From assembly GCA_002011615.1 (NCBI GenBank), contig MTOH01000012.1:1255-35302 (forward strand): DNA of 34,048 bases, given 5' to 3'. The notes under the pieces are model-generated. The model saw only the letters and a program-made list of their open reading frames with translations. It made no database searches and had not been told where the DNA came from. Shown one piece after another: positions 7,470 through 15,436 of this stretch. Source of the stretch: Candidatus Hydrothermus pacificus (GTDB lineage: Bacteria; Hydrothermota; Hydrothermia; Hydrothermales; Hydrothermaceae). Every line of letters begins with the position of its first letter. Within the stretch, counting starts at the first letter, position 1. The position numbers were made by a program, and so were the translations under genes.

Positions 7470-7724
7470 ATGAAAAATAAAGATATCTCAAATCGAGATT
7501 ATCTTGCTCTTCAGAGAACTCTTATGGCGAATGAGAGAACCTTTTTATCTTACGCAAGAACATCCCTTGCCTTTCTGGTTGTGGGAGGCTCTTTTATAAA
7601 GTTTTTTACCTTTTTGTGGACACTCATTGCAGGATGGATTTTTATTTCCCTTGCAATAATTGTGTTTTTCATTGGTGTTGTGAGATATAGAAAATTTAAA
7701 TCAAGAATAAGTCTTGGAAATTGA
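7470..7724 (+). CDS. DUF202 family small membrane protein
   Basis: An 84-residue protein with the DUF202 (YidH-like) signature: ALQRTLMANERTFLSYART at the N-terminus corresponds to the family's LAxERTxLAxxRT. Two hydrophobic helices follow (about 31-50 and 52-68), then a basic tail (RYRKFKSR). It is an inner-membrane protein of unknown function. The TGA stop overlaps the -35 box of the next gene's promoter, so the downstream FHA-GGDEF gene can be transcribed independently. Confidence 0.85.
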   Translation: MKNKDISNRDYLALQRTLMANERTFLSYARTSLAFLVVGGSFIKFFTFLWTLIAGWIFISLAIIVFFIGVVRYRKFKSRISLGN

Positions 7725-7749
7725 AAATAAATTAAAATTCCATTATAAT
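7721..7749 (+). promoter_or_regulatory. Promoter of the FHA-GGDEF gene, leaderless type
   Basis: TTGAAA (7721-7726), 17 bases, TATAAT (7744-7749): near-consensus spacing and boxes. The GTG start codon at 7756 begins 7 bases after the end of the -10, where the first transcribed base is expected. There is no SD between them. Confidence 0.65.
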
Positions 7750-7755
7750 TAAAAA

Positions 7756-8604
7756 GTGCTTTACATAATAGTCAAAAAAGGAAATGCAATTGTTAAAAGT
7801 ATTCCTTTTGAAAAGGAAGAGGTTGTCATAGGAAGGAACATTGATTGTGACCTCGTTTTAAATGACCCCCTTGTCTCAAGAAGACATTGTATTTTAAAGA
7901 AAACAGAAAACCGTATATTTCTGGAAGACAGAGAGAGCAAGAACGGCACCTTTTTAAACGGTAAGATTATTTCCTCTTCAAAAGTTGAAGCAGGGGATGA
8001 GATAGGGGTGGGTACCTTTAAAATAGAGATAAAAGAACTTGAGGACATCCCTGATGAAAGAACAAGGGAGTTAAAAAAGGAGATTGTTGGGACAGAGAGT
8101 GTAAAAGATTTTGAACTATATATTTATAGAGACGCGTTAACAGGTCTTTATTCAAGAAAATTTTTTGAAGATGAAATTAAAAAATGGGGAGAAGAAGTTT
8201 ATCCTTTATCTGTATTTTTTATAGATATAGATGACTTTAAAAAGTTTAATGATAGTTATGGGCATAGAGCGGGTGATTTGCTTTTGAATTCACTCGGTGA
8301 CTTTCTATTAAGAAACTATTCTAATGCTTTTCCTGTTAGATGGGGAGGAGAGGAGTTCCTGCTCTTTTTTAAAAACATTGAATTAAAATCTGCAGAAAAA
8401 ATTGCCAGAAAATTGAAAGATGAATTGACCGAATTCGTTGAAAAAAAAGTTGGGTTTAAAGTGACAATTTCTATAGGAGTCTCAGGAGTCCCTGAAAGTG
8501 CCTTTTCACTTGATGAAGCAATAGAGAAGGCTGATAGGGCAATGTATAAGGCAAAGGCAAAAGGTAAAAACACAGTTGTGATTTATGAAAGCGGGTCATT
8601 ATAA
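7756..8604 (+). CDS. FHA-domain diguanylate cyclase (GGDEF)
   Basis: A 282-residue soluble signalling protein. Residues 1-95 are a forkhead-associated domain: VVIGRNIDCDLVLNDPLVSRRH and ESKNGTFLNG carry the phosphothreonine-binding Arg, Ser and Asn. Residues about 125-280 are a GGDEF domain beginning DALTGLYSRKFF. The active loop is RWGGEEF (about 194-200), an active-type GGEEF, with GKNTVV near the end. No RxxD inhibitory site is seen five residues before GGEEF (the sequence there is SNAFP). It should make cyclic-di-GMP in response to binding a phosphoprotein. The kinase encoded immediately downstream, overlapping by 20 bases, is the obvious candidate upstream partner; that link is inference. 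Confidence 0.88.
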   Translation: MLYIIVKKGNAIVKSIPFEKEEVVIGRNIDCDLVLNDPLVSRRHCILKKTENRIFLEDRESKNGTFLNGKIISSSKVEAGDEIGVGTFKIEIKELEDIPDERTRELKKEIVGTESVKDFELYIYRDALTGLYSRKFFEDEIKKWGEEVYPLSVFFIDIDDFKKFNDSYGHRAGDLLLNSLGDFLLRNYSNAFPVRWGGEEFLLFFKNIELKSAEKIARKLKDELTEFVEKKVGFKVTISIGVSGVPESAFSLDEAIEKADRAMYKAKAKGKNTVVIYESGSL

Positions 8605-10033
8605 AATAGTTGAAACCATCAAAGCAGGTTCTTTTTTTAAGGTTTACAGGGCAATGCAACTTCCTTTTGAAAGGCATGCTTTTTTAAAAGAAGCGAAGAT
8701 GAGTTTACCCGACAATGTTATAGAGAGATTTGAAAGAGAGGCGCAAATTGCAGCCTTTTTAAATCATCCGAATATAGTGAGAATTTATGAGACCTTTACA
8801 AAGAAAGATAGCATCTACCATGCCTTTGAGTGGGTGGATGGTTTTGACCTTTCTAAAATAATGGAGGTAAGGGGTAAAATACCTCAGGATATTGCTCTTT
8901 TGATTGTTTATGAAGTTTTAAAAGCAGTGGATTATGCTCATTCAAAGGGTATTGTTCACAGAGATATAAAGCCTTCAAACATAATGGTATCAAAGGACGG
9001 GTTTGTAAAACTTACTGACTTTGGTGTGGCAAGATGGGAGGATTTACCCGATATAACCCAGCCAGGAATTGTTATAGGAACGCCCCATTATCTTTCGCCA
9101 GAACAGGTTAAAGGCGAAAAGCCTGTGCCTGCCTCTGATATTTTTGCTCTGGGGATTGTGCTTTATGAGATGGTTTTTGGTGAAAAACCCTTCAAAGGCG
9201 AAGATACAACAAGTATACTTCTAAAAATAGAAAAAGGGGTTTTTTCAATCCCGAAGGGTAAGAGAAAAGGACGCAGGGGAATACTGAAAATCATAAAAAA
9301 AGCTCTTGAGAGAGATAAAGATAAAAGATATAAGAATGCTTCTGAAATGATGATGGATATAGAAAAATTTCTCGGCGAGAAGAAAATGTTGCGAATAAAT
9401 GATGTTCTTAAAGATTTTATTGCGGTGGTAGAGGAGGTTGCAGTAACCCGGACAATGGAAAGGAGAGCGGAACCTGCCATATCGAGTCGTAAAAAAATTT
9501 TATACGCTTTTATTATCCCTGTCTGTTCTATAATTGTTTTGTTCTTTTCTCTTTTCTTATATTACAGTATTGCATTCCCTGACCTTTATTTTAATGTAAA
9601 AAACTTTAAAAATCCTGCTGTGAAAATTGGGGATTTGCACTTTTATGATAAAAATGAATTAAAAATACCCTCATTCCCTCCAGGAAACTATAGAATCATT
9701 TGTGAGGATAATAAAAGATATTTCTTAAAAGATATTGAAATTTCAAAGAAAAAATCAAAGATAATTCTTGAAGATGCTTTAAAAGATTCCACAATTCACA
9801 TAAAAGCTCAGGGAGAAATTTTCATAAATTCTGAATCCAGAGGAACAGGTGAATATACAGGAAAGATGGAAAATGTCCCCTATCTTATCGAAGTGAAAAA
9901 AGATGAAAAAATTCTTTTCAGCTTATTTATCAAAAGGAAGTCAAAAATTTATATTGATATCCAGAATAAACAAAACTCTTCAAATTTTCTTAAAAATCTG
10001 AGATTTTTTATATTTCATATCTTTAATCTATAA
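8585..10033 (+). CDS. Membrane-anchored Ser/Thr protein kinase
   Basis: A 482-residue Hanks-type (PknB-like) kinase. The Gly-rich loop is KAGSFFKVYRA (GxGxxxxV with one Gly replaced by Ala), the ATP-binding Lys lies in HAFLKEA, the catalytic loop is HRDIKPSN (about 125-132), the metal motif DFG is near 145, and GTPHYLSPEQ follows. A transmembrane helix spans about 302-325, and the last 150 residues are extracytoplasmic. They carry no PASTA repeats and resemble a PEGA-like or unknown beta domain. ATG 8585 lies within the end of the cyclase gene without its own SD, so translation is probably coupled. The last 11 bases overlap the convergent oxidoreductase gene, leaving no room for a terminator. 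Confidence 0.88.
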   Translation: MKAGHYKIVETIKAGSFFKVYRAMQLPFERHAFLKEAKMSLPDNVIERFEREAQIAAFLNHPNIVRIYETFTKKDSIYHAFEWVDGFDLSKIMEVRGKIPQDIALLIVYEVLKAVDYAHSKGIVHRDIKPSNIMVSKDGFVKLTDFGVARWEDLPDITQPGIVIGTPHYLSPEQVKGEKPVPASDIFALGIVLYEMVFGEKPFKGEDTTSILLKIEKGVFSIPKGKRKGRRGILKIIKKALERDKDKRYKNASEMMMDIEKFLGEKKMLRINDVLKDFIAVVEEVAVTRTMERRAEPAISSRKKILYAFIIPVCSIIVLFFSLFLYYSIAFPDLYFNVKNFKNPAVKIGDLHFYDKNELKIPSFPPGNYRIICEDNKRYFLKDIEISKKKSKIILEDALKDSTIHIKAQGEIFINSESRGTGEYTGKMENVPYLIEVKKDEKILFSLFIKRKSKIYIDIQNKQNSSNFLKNLRFFIFHIFNL

Positions 10034-11189
10034 AAGAAAAACCCTGTTTTATCTCAAACTTCTCTATTTCCTTCCCTTTAAATCTTTCTATGGAATAGGA
10101 AGATATGTCTATTTCTGTTCGATTTTCTGTTAGATAAGAAACAAAATTTTCTGCAATTGCAGGAATTCTCATAAACCCGAAGCCGTTGAATCCCGCAATT
10201 ATGTAAAGATTTTCAAATTCAGAGATTTTCCCGATTAAAGGCTGTCTGTCAGGTGTTGCAGCACACAGCCCTGCCCAGCCTCCCATATATTCCGCATCTT
10301 CAAAGTCGTTCACAATATTTGTTATTTCAGGAATAACGCCATAAATAAATTCTTCATCAGGATTTTCTTTGAAAATAAGAGAGGATTCTTTTGTCTCTGT
10401 TCCATTACCTATTATTGCCTTATCAGGAAACTCTTTTCGGATATAAAGCTCCGTATCAAGGTCATATATTACTGGTATATCAGTTAAATCTTTTTTTCTT
10501 AATACCGCTATCTGGGTTCTGTAGGGCAGTAAGGGTATTTTTATTCCAATTTTTTCAAGTATTTTTTTGCTCCATACCCCTGCACATATTATAAATATAT
10601 CAGCAGGATAATAAATTCCCTTAACCCACAACCCTTTTATTTCCCTGTTTGATGTTCTAAATCCTTCCACCTCCCTTAAAAGTTTAAGGTCAATTTTTTC
10701 CTTTCTGAGATAAGAATAAATGGTGTATAGGAACATACCTGAATCACAATAAATATCATCAGGTGTTTCCAGTATTAATTTATCTTCAGAATTCTTTAAA
10801 AATGAAAAAGCTTTTTCTGCCTCCTGACCCTGATATATTTTATAATTTATTTTTTCCCCTTTTAATATATCCATAATTCTATTAATATACTTTTTACTCT
10901 TTTCCTTTCCGGCAATGCTGATAAAACCTTTTTTATAAACCTTGAAATAGGGAACTTTTCTGGAAATTTCCTCAAATATCTCAATACTCCTTCTTGCAAG
11001 TTTTATATCTATTTCATTCCATAGTTGTGTGGAGACTATTCCTGCACATCTTCCGGTGGAACCTGAACCGAGTAATTCTCTCTCAAATACACAAATCTTT
11101 GATGCGCCACTTTTATATAAAAAATAGGCTGATGACATTCCTGATGCACCGGCACCTATTATTACAAACCTTTTATCCTGAATGTTCAA
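10023..11189 (-). CDS. DAO-family FAD-dependent amino-acid/amine oxidoreductase
   Basis: A 388-residue flavoprotein. VIIGAGASGMSSAY (about 9-22) is the FAD-binding GxGxxG, and GSGSTGRCAGIVS follows as in the DAO family. FIICAGVWSKKI is the mid-protein segment, and GLCAATPDRQPLIGKI...AGFNGFGFMRIPAIAE is the C-terminal FAD contact. It resembles glycine/sarcosine oxidase or the beta subunit of sarcosine or dimethylglycine dehydrogenases. The substrate is probably a secondary or primary amino acid, but cannot be set from sequence. It is cytoplasmic, overlaps the SpoIIE-like gene upstream by 17 bases, and forms an operon with radC. Confidence 0.8.
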   Translation of the reverse strand: MNIQDKRFVIIGAGASGMSSAYFLYKSGASKICVFERELLGSGSTGRCAGIVSTQLWNEIDIKLARRSIEIFEEISRKVPYFKVYKKGFISIAGKEKSKKYINRIMDILKGEKINYKIYQGQEAEKAFSFLKNSEDKLILETPDDIYCDSGMFLYTIYSYLRKEKIDLKLLREVEGFRTSNREIKGLWVKGIYYPADIFIICAGVWSKKILEKIGIKIPLLPYRTQIAVLRKKDLTDIPVIYDLDTELYIRKEFPDKAIIGNGTETKESSLIFKENPDEEFIYGVIPEITNIVNDFEDAEYMGGWAGLCAATPDRQPLIGKISEFENLYIIAGFNGFGFMRIPAIAENFVSYLTENRTEIDISSYSIERFKGKEIEKFEIKQGFSFID

Positions 11190-12045
11190 ATTTCTTCCTT
11201 TCCGCGATTATAAGTGAGATAACCATTCCTTGCTTTTGATTTGAAAGAATAAAATTTACAAACTCCACGAATTTTGCAAACTTTATCTCGGGTATTTGAA
11301 TTTTTTCTAAAGGTAATTCATCTGTATAAATAATAAAAAGAGAAGGAATTATAAGAAAAAGGGGATAGAAATCACATTTCAAAGCGGGTTCACCACCCAC
11401 TAGTATATTTTGAGGAAAAAGAGTATGATGGTATTTTGGGGTTATTGCACATCCCTGTATATTTCCGAGAAAAAGGAAATCAAGTGTTTTTTTCTTTATA
11501 TCTACTTTTATTAAAGAGCAGGAAAATACAGGTTCTCTGTATTTTTCATTAAATTCATATATTATGTTTTCAATCTCAAAATTTTTAAAAAGCACCCTGT
11601 CCCCTGATTTAAATTTTTCAAAGAATTTCTTGGCAATCCCTTTTTCCTCAACACTTTTCAGAGCGGTGAGCAAAAACCTGCCTTCACTCATTTGAAAAAG
11701 GAAGCATTCTTCTCCTTTTGGAGGGGGTACAGGCTGGGTAAAGGAAAAAAGAGTTATATACTCATCCATACCTTCTGGTTTTTTTAGTGTATTTCTTATC
11801 ATTCTTACATTAAGGAAATCTGGTTTTTCCACTGACATTTCTATAAAATTGAATACCTTCGAAAACTCCATGAGATTTAAAGGAGGAATAGGGCTATCCT
11901 CCTTTGCCTCAAACTCCCATACAGCTTCAATCAGATTACCTTCCAGATTTGTTTCATCCGGTTCTTTGAACTCTGCAATTATTTTTTCAAGAAAATCCAC
12001 ATCTTCCAGATTATTTTCCCTGAAAATTTGAAATAAATTTTTCAT
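11173..12045 (-). CDS. Unrecognised protein, possible divergent PP2C/SpoIIE-like phosphatase
   Basis: A 290-residue soluble protein that I do not recognise outright. The second half has the order of elements seen in SpoIIE-type PPM phosphatases: FSCSLIKVDIKKKTLDFLFLGN (strand with a glycine turn), a variable loop, then PSLFIIYTDEL, which matches the LLLYTDGL/D motif, and a final QGMVISLIIAERK strand. The metal-binding Asp positions earlier in the domain are not obvious, so it could be an inactive relative. The first 120 residues are acidic and unassigned. It overlaps radC by 4 bases and the DAO gene by 17. A phosphatase would complement the kinase and FHA protein encoded nearby on the opposite strand, but this is inference. 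Confidence 0.65.
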   Translation of the reverse strand: MKNLFQIFRENNLEDVDFLEKIIAEFKEPDETNLEGNLIEAVWEFEAKEDSPIPPLNLMEFSKVFNFIEMSVEKPDFLNVRMIRNTLKKPEGMDEYITLFSFTQPVPPPKGEECFLFQMSEGRFLLTALKSVEEKGIAKKFFEKFKSGDRVLFKNFEIENIIYEFNEKYREPVFSCSLIKVDIKKKTLDFLFLGNIQGCAITPKYHHTLFPQNILVGGEPALKCDFYPLFLIIPSLFIIYTDELPLEKIQIPEIKFAKFVEFVNFILSNQKQGMVISLIIAERKKFEHSG

Positions 12046-12722
12046 ATTATCCCCCTTTCTCGTAAAGAGAAATATTTTTCATTACCAATAATTAAATGGT
12101 CAAGTATTTCTATTTCTATAATTTTTGATGCCCTTAAAAGGGACTTTGTTATTTTTATATCGTCCTCAGAGGGTGCCGGGTCACCTGAAGGATGGTTGTG
12201 AACAAGTATTATTGAAACTGCATGATGTTTTATTGCGGGATAAAACACTTCCCTCGGGTGAACAAGACTCGCATTTATTGTTCCTACAGAAATTATTTCC
12301 TCATATATTAACCTGTTTTTGACATCAAGATAAAGCCCCTTAAATATCTCTTTTTTACTTCTTGACATTTCTTTTGCGTATTCAAAAACCTCCTTCGGAT
12401 TTCTCAGATAAATTTCTCCCTTATCTGAGAAAAGTCTTTTTGCCAGTTCAAAAAATGCTGTAATCTGACAGGAAGCAACAAAAGGAAGGTCAAATATTTT
12501 TTGAATTTTTACTACATTGATATTACCCGTGTATTTAAGATTTCCATAGTGATCAATAATTTTCTTTGAAATTTCAAGCACCCCCTCTTTTTTGGTTCCC
12601 CTGCCTATTATTATTGAAAGTAGTTCATGGTTTTTAAGGTATTCAGGACCGTGCTTTGAGAGTTTTTCTCTTGGTCTTTCATAAAGAGGCATATCTTTCA
12701 ATTTTTTTATGTAATTCTTCAT
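12042..12722 (-). CDS. radC: RadC family JAB/MPN+ protein
   Basis: A 226-residue protein of standard RadC length. The N-terminal RPREKLSKHGPEYLKNHELLSIIIGRGT is the usual UPF0758 beginning, followed by a helix-hairpin-helix-like region. The JAMM zinc site is the Glu in IYEEIISVGTINAS plus HNHPSGDPAPSEDD (about 175-188). A metal-dependent peptidase or deubiquitinase-like fold is known; the biological role of RadC remains uncertain. It heads the operon radC, SpoIIE-like, DAO. Confidence 0.93.
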   Translation of the reverse strand: MKNYIKKLKDMPLYERPREKLSKHGPEYLKNHELLSIIIGRGTKKEGVLEISKKIIDHYGNLKYTGNINVVKIQKIFDLPFVASCQITAFFELAKRLFSDKGEIYLRNPKEVFEYAKEMSRSKKEIFKGLYLDVKNRLIYEEIISVGTINASLVHPREVFYPAIKHHAVSIILVHNHPSGDPAPSEDDIKITKSLLRASKIIEIEILDHLIIGNEKYFSLRERGII

Positions 12723-12730
12723 TAAGTTGA

Positions 12731-12760
12731 ATTATAAAATAAATTCATTACATTTTTCAA
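12731..12760 (-). promoter_or_regulatory. Promoter of radC operon, leaderless type
   Basis: On the minus strand TTGAAA (12760-12755), 18 bases, TATAAT (12736-12731). ATG 12722 lies 8 bases after the -10, and there is no SD in between. A leaderless or nearly leaderless mRNA is expected. Confidence 0.6.
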
Positions 12761-12783
12761 TATGAAATTAAATTAACTCTTAT

Positions 12784-12811
12784 TTGACTTATACATCTTT
12801 TTAGTTTAAAT
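12784..12811 (+). promoter_or_regulatory. Promoter of the zinc ribbon-thpR-kdsD-lpt operon
   Basis: TTGACT (12784-12789), 16 bases, TTAAAT (12806-12811). A conventional leader with AAGGAGGT (12836-12843) follows before ATG 12851. This is the only promoter I see for the overlapping gene run that ends at 20683. Confidence 0.5.
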
Positions 12812-12850
12812 TAAAAAACTCAAATTGCTTAGAAAAGGAGGTTTTGTAAA

Positions 12851-13072
12851 ATGATATGTCCAGAATGTGGTTCAATGAATGTAGAGGAAATAGATAGAGG
12901 TTATTATTTCTGTCTGGATTGCGGTGCAGAATTCTATCAGGAGGTGGAAGACTTCCTTGAAGATGAAGGAAGTCCAATAGAGGGCATTTTTGATGAGGAA
13001 CTTGAAGAAGAAGAAATGTTCTATGAAGGTTACGAGGAATATGAAGAATATCCTGAGGAGGAAGAATTTTGA
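12851..13072 (+). CDS. Small zinc-ribbon protein with acidic tail
   Basis: A 73-residue protein. CPECG (Cys 3 and 6) and CLDCG (Cys 21 and 24) form a TFIIB/rubredoxin-like zinc ribbon. The rest is a strongly acidic tail of Glu, Asp and Tyr (about 40 residues). It has a strong SD (AAGGAGGT, 7 bases) and heads the operon. The function is unknown; such proteins often bind RNA polymerase or ribosomes, but nothing here proves it. The TGA stop overlaps the TTG start of thpR. Confidence 0.8.
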   Translation: MICPECGSMNVEEIDRGYYFCLDCGAEFYQEVEDFLEDEGSPIEGIFDEELEEEEMFYEGYEEYEEYPEEEEF

Positions 13073-13608
13073 GGACATTCATCGCAATTGAAATTCCTGA
13101 AAATATAAAAAACAAACTATATAATTCCTTTAATAAAGAAAGAGAAAAAACCGAAGGGGTGAGGTGGGTGGAGGAGAAAAATTTGCACATCACCCTTAAA
13201 TTCATAGGTGAAATAGAAGAAAGTAAGGTGTCCTTAATATCCAGAGTTCTGGAGGAAGTCAGGGATAAATTTAAAACATTTAAGGTATATTTAAAGGAAT
13301 CAGGAGCATTCCCTGATTTAAGGTTTCCAAGAGTTTTATGGGTCGGTATAGGTCCAGAAGAAAAAGTCAGGGAGCTCTTTGATTTTGTAGAAAAAAAACT
13401 TGAAAAAACAGGTATCCCGAGAGAAAAGAGAAATTTTCATCCCCATATAACAGTAGCCCGTGTAAAGAAAAGAGGCAAAATAAATTTTAAGAAAAAAAGC
13501 TTTGATGATGATTTTAAAATAAAAAAGATTGTCCTGTTTAAAAGTGAACTCAATCCAGAGGGACCGGTTTATACCCCTTTAAAAGAAGTGGAGTTAAAAG
13601 ATGGATAG
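13069..13608 (+). CDS. thpR: RNA 2',3'-cyclic phosphodiesterase (LigT/2H family)
   Basis: A 179-residue 2H phosphoesterase with both HxT motifs: LHITLKFIGE (His near 43) and HPHITVARV (His near 126). RTFIAIEIPENIK is the typical start, encoded from TTG 13069, which overlaps the zinc-ribbon stop codon. The enzyme hydrolyses 2',3'-cyclic phosphates to 2'-phosphates in RNA ends. It is the only complete gene here ending in TAG (13606-13608). That TAG lies within the kdsD start (ATGGATAG), and an in-frame TAA follows 15 bases later, so reading through would add only five residues. Confidence 0.92.
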   Translation: MRTFIAIEIPENIKNKLYNSFNKEREKTEGVRWVEEKNLHITLKFIGEIEESKVSLISRVLEEVRDKFKTFKVYLKESGAFPDLRFPRVLWVGIGPEEKVRELFDFVEKKLEKTGIPREKRNFHPHITVARVKKRGKINFKKKSFDDDFKIKKIVLFKSELNPEGPVYTPLKEVELKDG

Positions 13609-14572
13609 AGAAAGGATTATTAAAAAGGCAAAGGAGGTTATAGGGCTTGAAATTAAAGGTCTTCAGGGACTTTTTGATAGTATAAATGAGGATTTTTTAA
13701 AGGCTATAGAGCTTCTTATGTCCTGTGAAGGAAAGATAATAGTGACCGGGGTAGGAAAGTCGGGGATAATAGCCAAGAAGATTGCCTCTACTTTAACATC
13801 CACAGGAACACCTGCTCTATATCTTCATCCTTCAGAATCTCTTCACGGAGATATAGGGGTTGTTGACCAGAAAGATATTGTTATAGCAATTTCTAAAAGT
13901 GGAAGAACCGATGAGATAGCAATGATAATATCATTCTTAAAAAGGAGAAATATCCCTATAATAGCGATTACTTCCAATAGAAACTCAGAGCTTGCAAGAG
14001 AAAGCGACATATCTGTAATAATACAGGTTGAAAAAGAGGCCTGTCCTTTTGACCTGGCTCCCACTGTTAGCACAACAACTGTCCTTGCTCTTGGTGATGC
14101 CATTGCAATAATTCTCATGGATTTGAAGAGATTTAAGGCGGATGATTTTGCCGCTCTTCATCCCGGAGGCGATATAGGTAAAAAATTCTGGCTAAAGGTT
14201 AAGGATATGATGCTTACAGGCGAAAAAAATGTCCCGATAGTTAAACATGATGCCCCTATGAAAGATGTAATACTGGAGATGACCACCAAGAGAGGTATCA
14301 CTTCAGTGGTTGATGATAAAGGAAAACTTATTGGAGTCATAACTGACGGAGATTTAAGAAGATTACTTGAAAGGACAGACAGAGTTTTTTCCTTAACTGC
14401 AAAAGATGCGATGACCACCAATCCCAAGGTGATAGACCAGGATTCCCTTGCGGTTATCGCAGCAAAGAAAATGGAAAATTATGGAATTACTGCTCTCATA
14501 GTGATTGATGATGAGGAAAAACCCATAGGTATTATCCATCTTCACGACCTTATGAGAGAAAGAGTTATTTGA
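13601..14572 (+). CDS. kdsD: D-arabinose 5-phosphate isomerase (SIS + two CBS)
   Basis: A 323-residue protein with an SIS domain (about 1-190) and two CBS domains (about 205-323), the full KdsD/KpsF architecture. GVGKSGIIAKKIASTLTSTG, SESLHGDIGVV and APTVSTTTVLALGDAIA are the family landmarks around the active site. The enzyme interconverts ribulose 5-phosphate and arabinose 5-phosphate, the first step of Kdo synthesis. A GGAG lies 7 bases upstream of the start, and the gene overlaps thpR by 8 bases. Unlike the common kdsD-kdsC-lptC order, no kdsC phosphatase follows. Confidence 0.95.
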   Translation: MDRERIIKKAKEVIGLEIKGLQGLFDSINEDFLKAIELLMSCEGKIIVTGVGKSGIIAKKIASTLTSTGTPALYLHPSESLHGDIGVVDQKDIVIAISKSGRTDEIAMIISFLKRRNIPIIAITSNRNSELARESDISVIIQVEKEACPFDLAPTVSTTTVLALGDAIAIILMDLKRFKADDFAALHPGGDIGKKFWLKVKDMMLTGEKNVPIVKHDAPMKDVILEMTTKRGITSVVDDKGKLIGVITDGDLRRLLERTDRVFSLTAKDAMTTNPKVIDQDSLAVIAAKKMENYGITALIVIDDEEKPIGIIHLHDLMRERVI

Positions 14573-15436
14573 ATGAGGAAAGTATGGAAAAGGCTGAAAA
14601 GAAAAGTAATAAGCCTGGTTATAAAGTTTTTATTTTCATTTCTAAATGTAATACCCCTCAGGGTCTTAAAATATTTTCTCAAAACTTTATCTCTGTTCTT
14701 TTATTTTTCCCTTACCAGATTCAGAGTCATAGGTGGATGGACCCTTAAAACAGCGGGCTTTAAAAAGAATGTTCTAAAAAAATACTTTAAACACTTATCC
14801 GATTACTCCTTTGACCTTTTATGGATTCACAGAAATGGAGAGAAAATAAAAGATTTTGTGGAAGTTGAAGGAGAAGATATATTTGAAAACAAGTTCAAAG
14901 AGGGAAAAGGACTGCTTGTCCTTACTCTACATCTCGGGCTGTGGGAGTTGATACCTGTTTATTTCAGGCGAAAAGGCTATCCTGTTAATGTGGTTGTTTC
15001 CAGAATATATACAAAAGAGATTGACGAAATTGTAAACTCTTTAAGAAAAAAAGAGGACATAAATGTTATTCATACAAAGGAAGCCATAAAAATAATAAAA
15101 TCACTAAAAAAAGGAGAATGTGTGGGAATCCTTATGGACCACGACTTTGGGACCAAAAAAAGAGTTACCAGTATTTTTGGTAGGAAAGTTATGGCCCCCG
15201 AAGGTCCTCTTGCGATTGCTTATAAAGTTAAGCCTGAAATTGTATTGATGGGAATATTCAAAAAGCAGAACAGGTATAGAATAGAAATTAAAGATTTTAA
15301 ACTTTCCGGTGATAAAGATATGGATATGAGGACTATAATGGAAAACTTTGAGAACTGGATAACAAAAAACCCGGAACAATGGACATGGATCCATGATAGA
15401 TTCGGGTATGTGAAGAGATGGAAAAGAAAAAGATAA
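14573..15436 (+). CDS. Lipid A biosynthesis acyltransferase (LpxL/HtrB family)
   Basis: A 287-residue membrane-associated acyltransferase. An N-terminal hydrophobic anchor (about 14-48) is followed by LTLHLGLWE, giving the HX4E catalytic motif near residues 120-125. GILMDHDFGTKK and APEGPLAIAYK fit the substrate-binding region, and NPEQWTWIHDRF is the conserved C-terminal motif of LpxL/LpxM. It would add a secondary acyl chain to a lipid A precursor at the inner membrane. It starts directly after the kdsD stop and overlaps lptC by 19 bases. Which of LpxL or LpxM it equals is not decidable. Confidence 0.88.
   Translation: MRKVWKRLKRKVISLVIKFLFSFLNVIPLRVLKYFLKTLSLFFYFSLTRFRVIGGWTLKTAGFKKNVLKKYFKHLSDYSFDLLWIHRNGEKIKDFVEVEGEDIFENKFKEGKGLLVLTLHLGLWELIPVYFRRKGYPVNVVVSRIYTKEIDEIVNSLRKKEDINVIHTKEAIKIIKSLKKGECVGILMDHDFGTKKRVTSIFGRKVMAPEGPLAIAYKVKPEIVLMGIFKKQNRYRIEIKDFKLSGDKDMDMRTIMENFENWITKNPEQWTWIHDRFGYVKRWKRKR

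Noticed and set aside
11400-11403. CTAG at 11400 as another site of the CCAGG type
   Set aside because: It is CTAGT rather than CTAGG and reads as an ordinary Leu codon on the minus strand (ILVGGEP).
12801-13205. Minus-strand open frames at 12801-13205 and 12872-13078
   Set aside because: They are antisense to the zinc-ribbon and thpR genes, both of which have clear motifs and a good SD or coupled start.
13606-13608. TAG at the end of thpR as evidence of recoding
   Set aside because: Its context is ATAGA, not CTAGG. The protein is already full length, and the TAG forms part of a normal stop/start overlap with kdsD.
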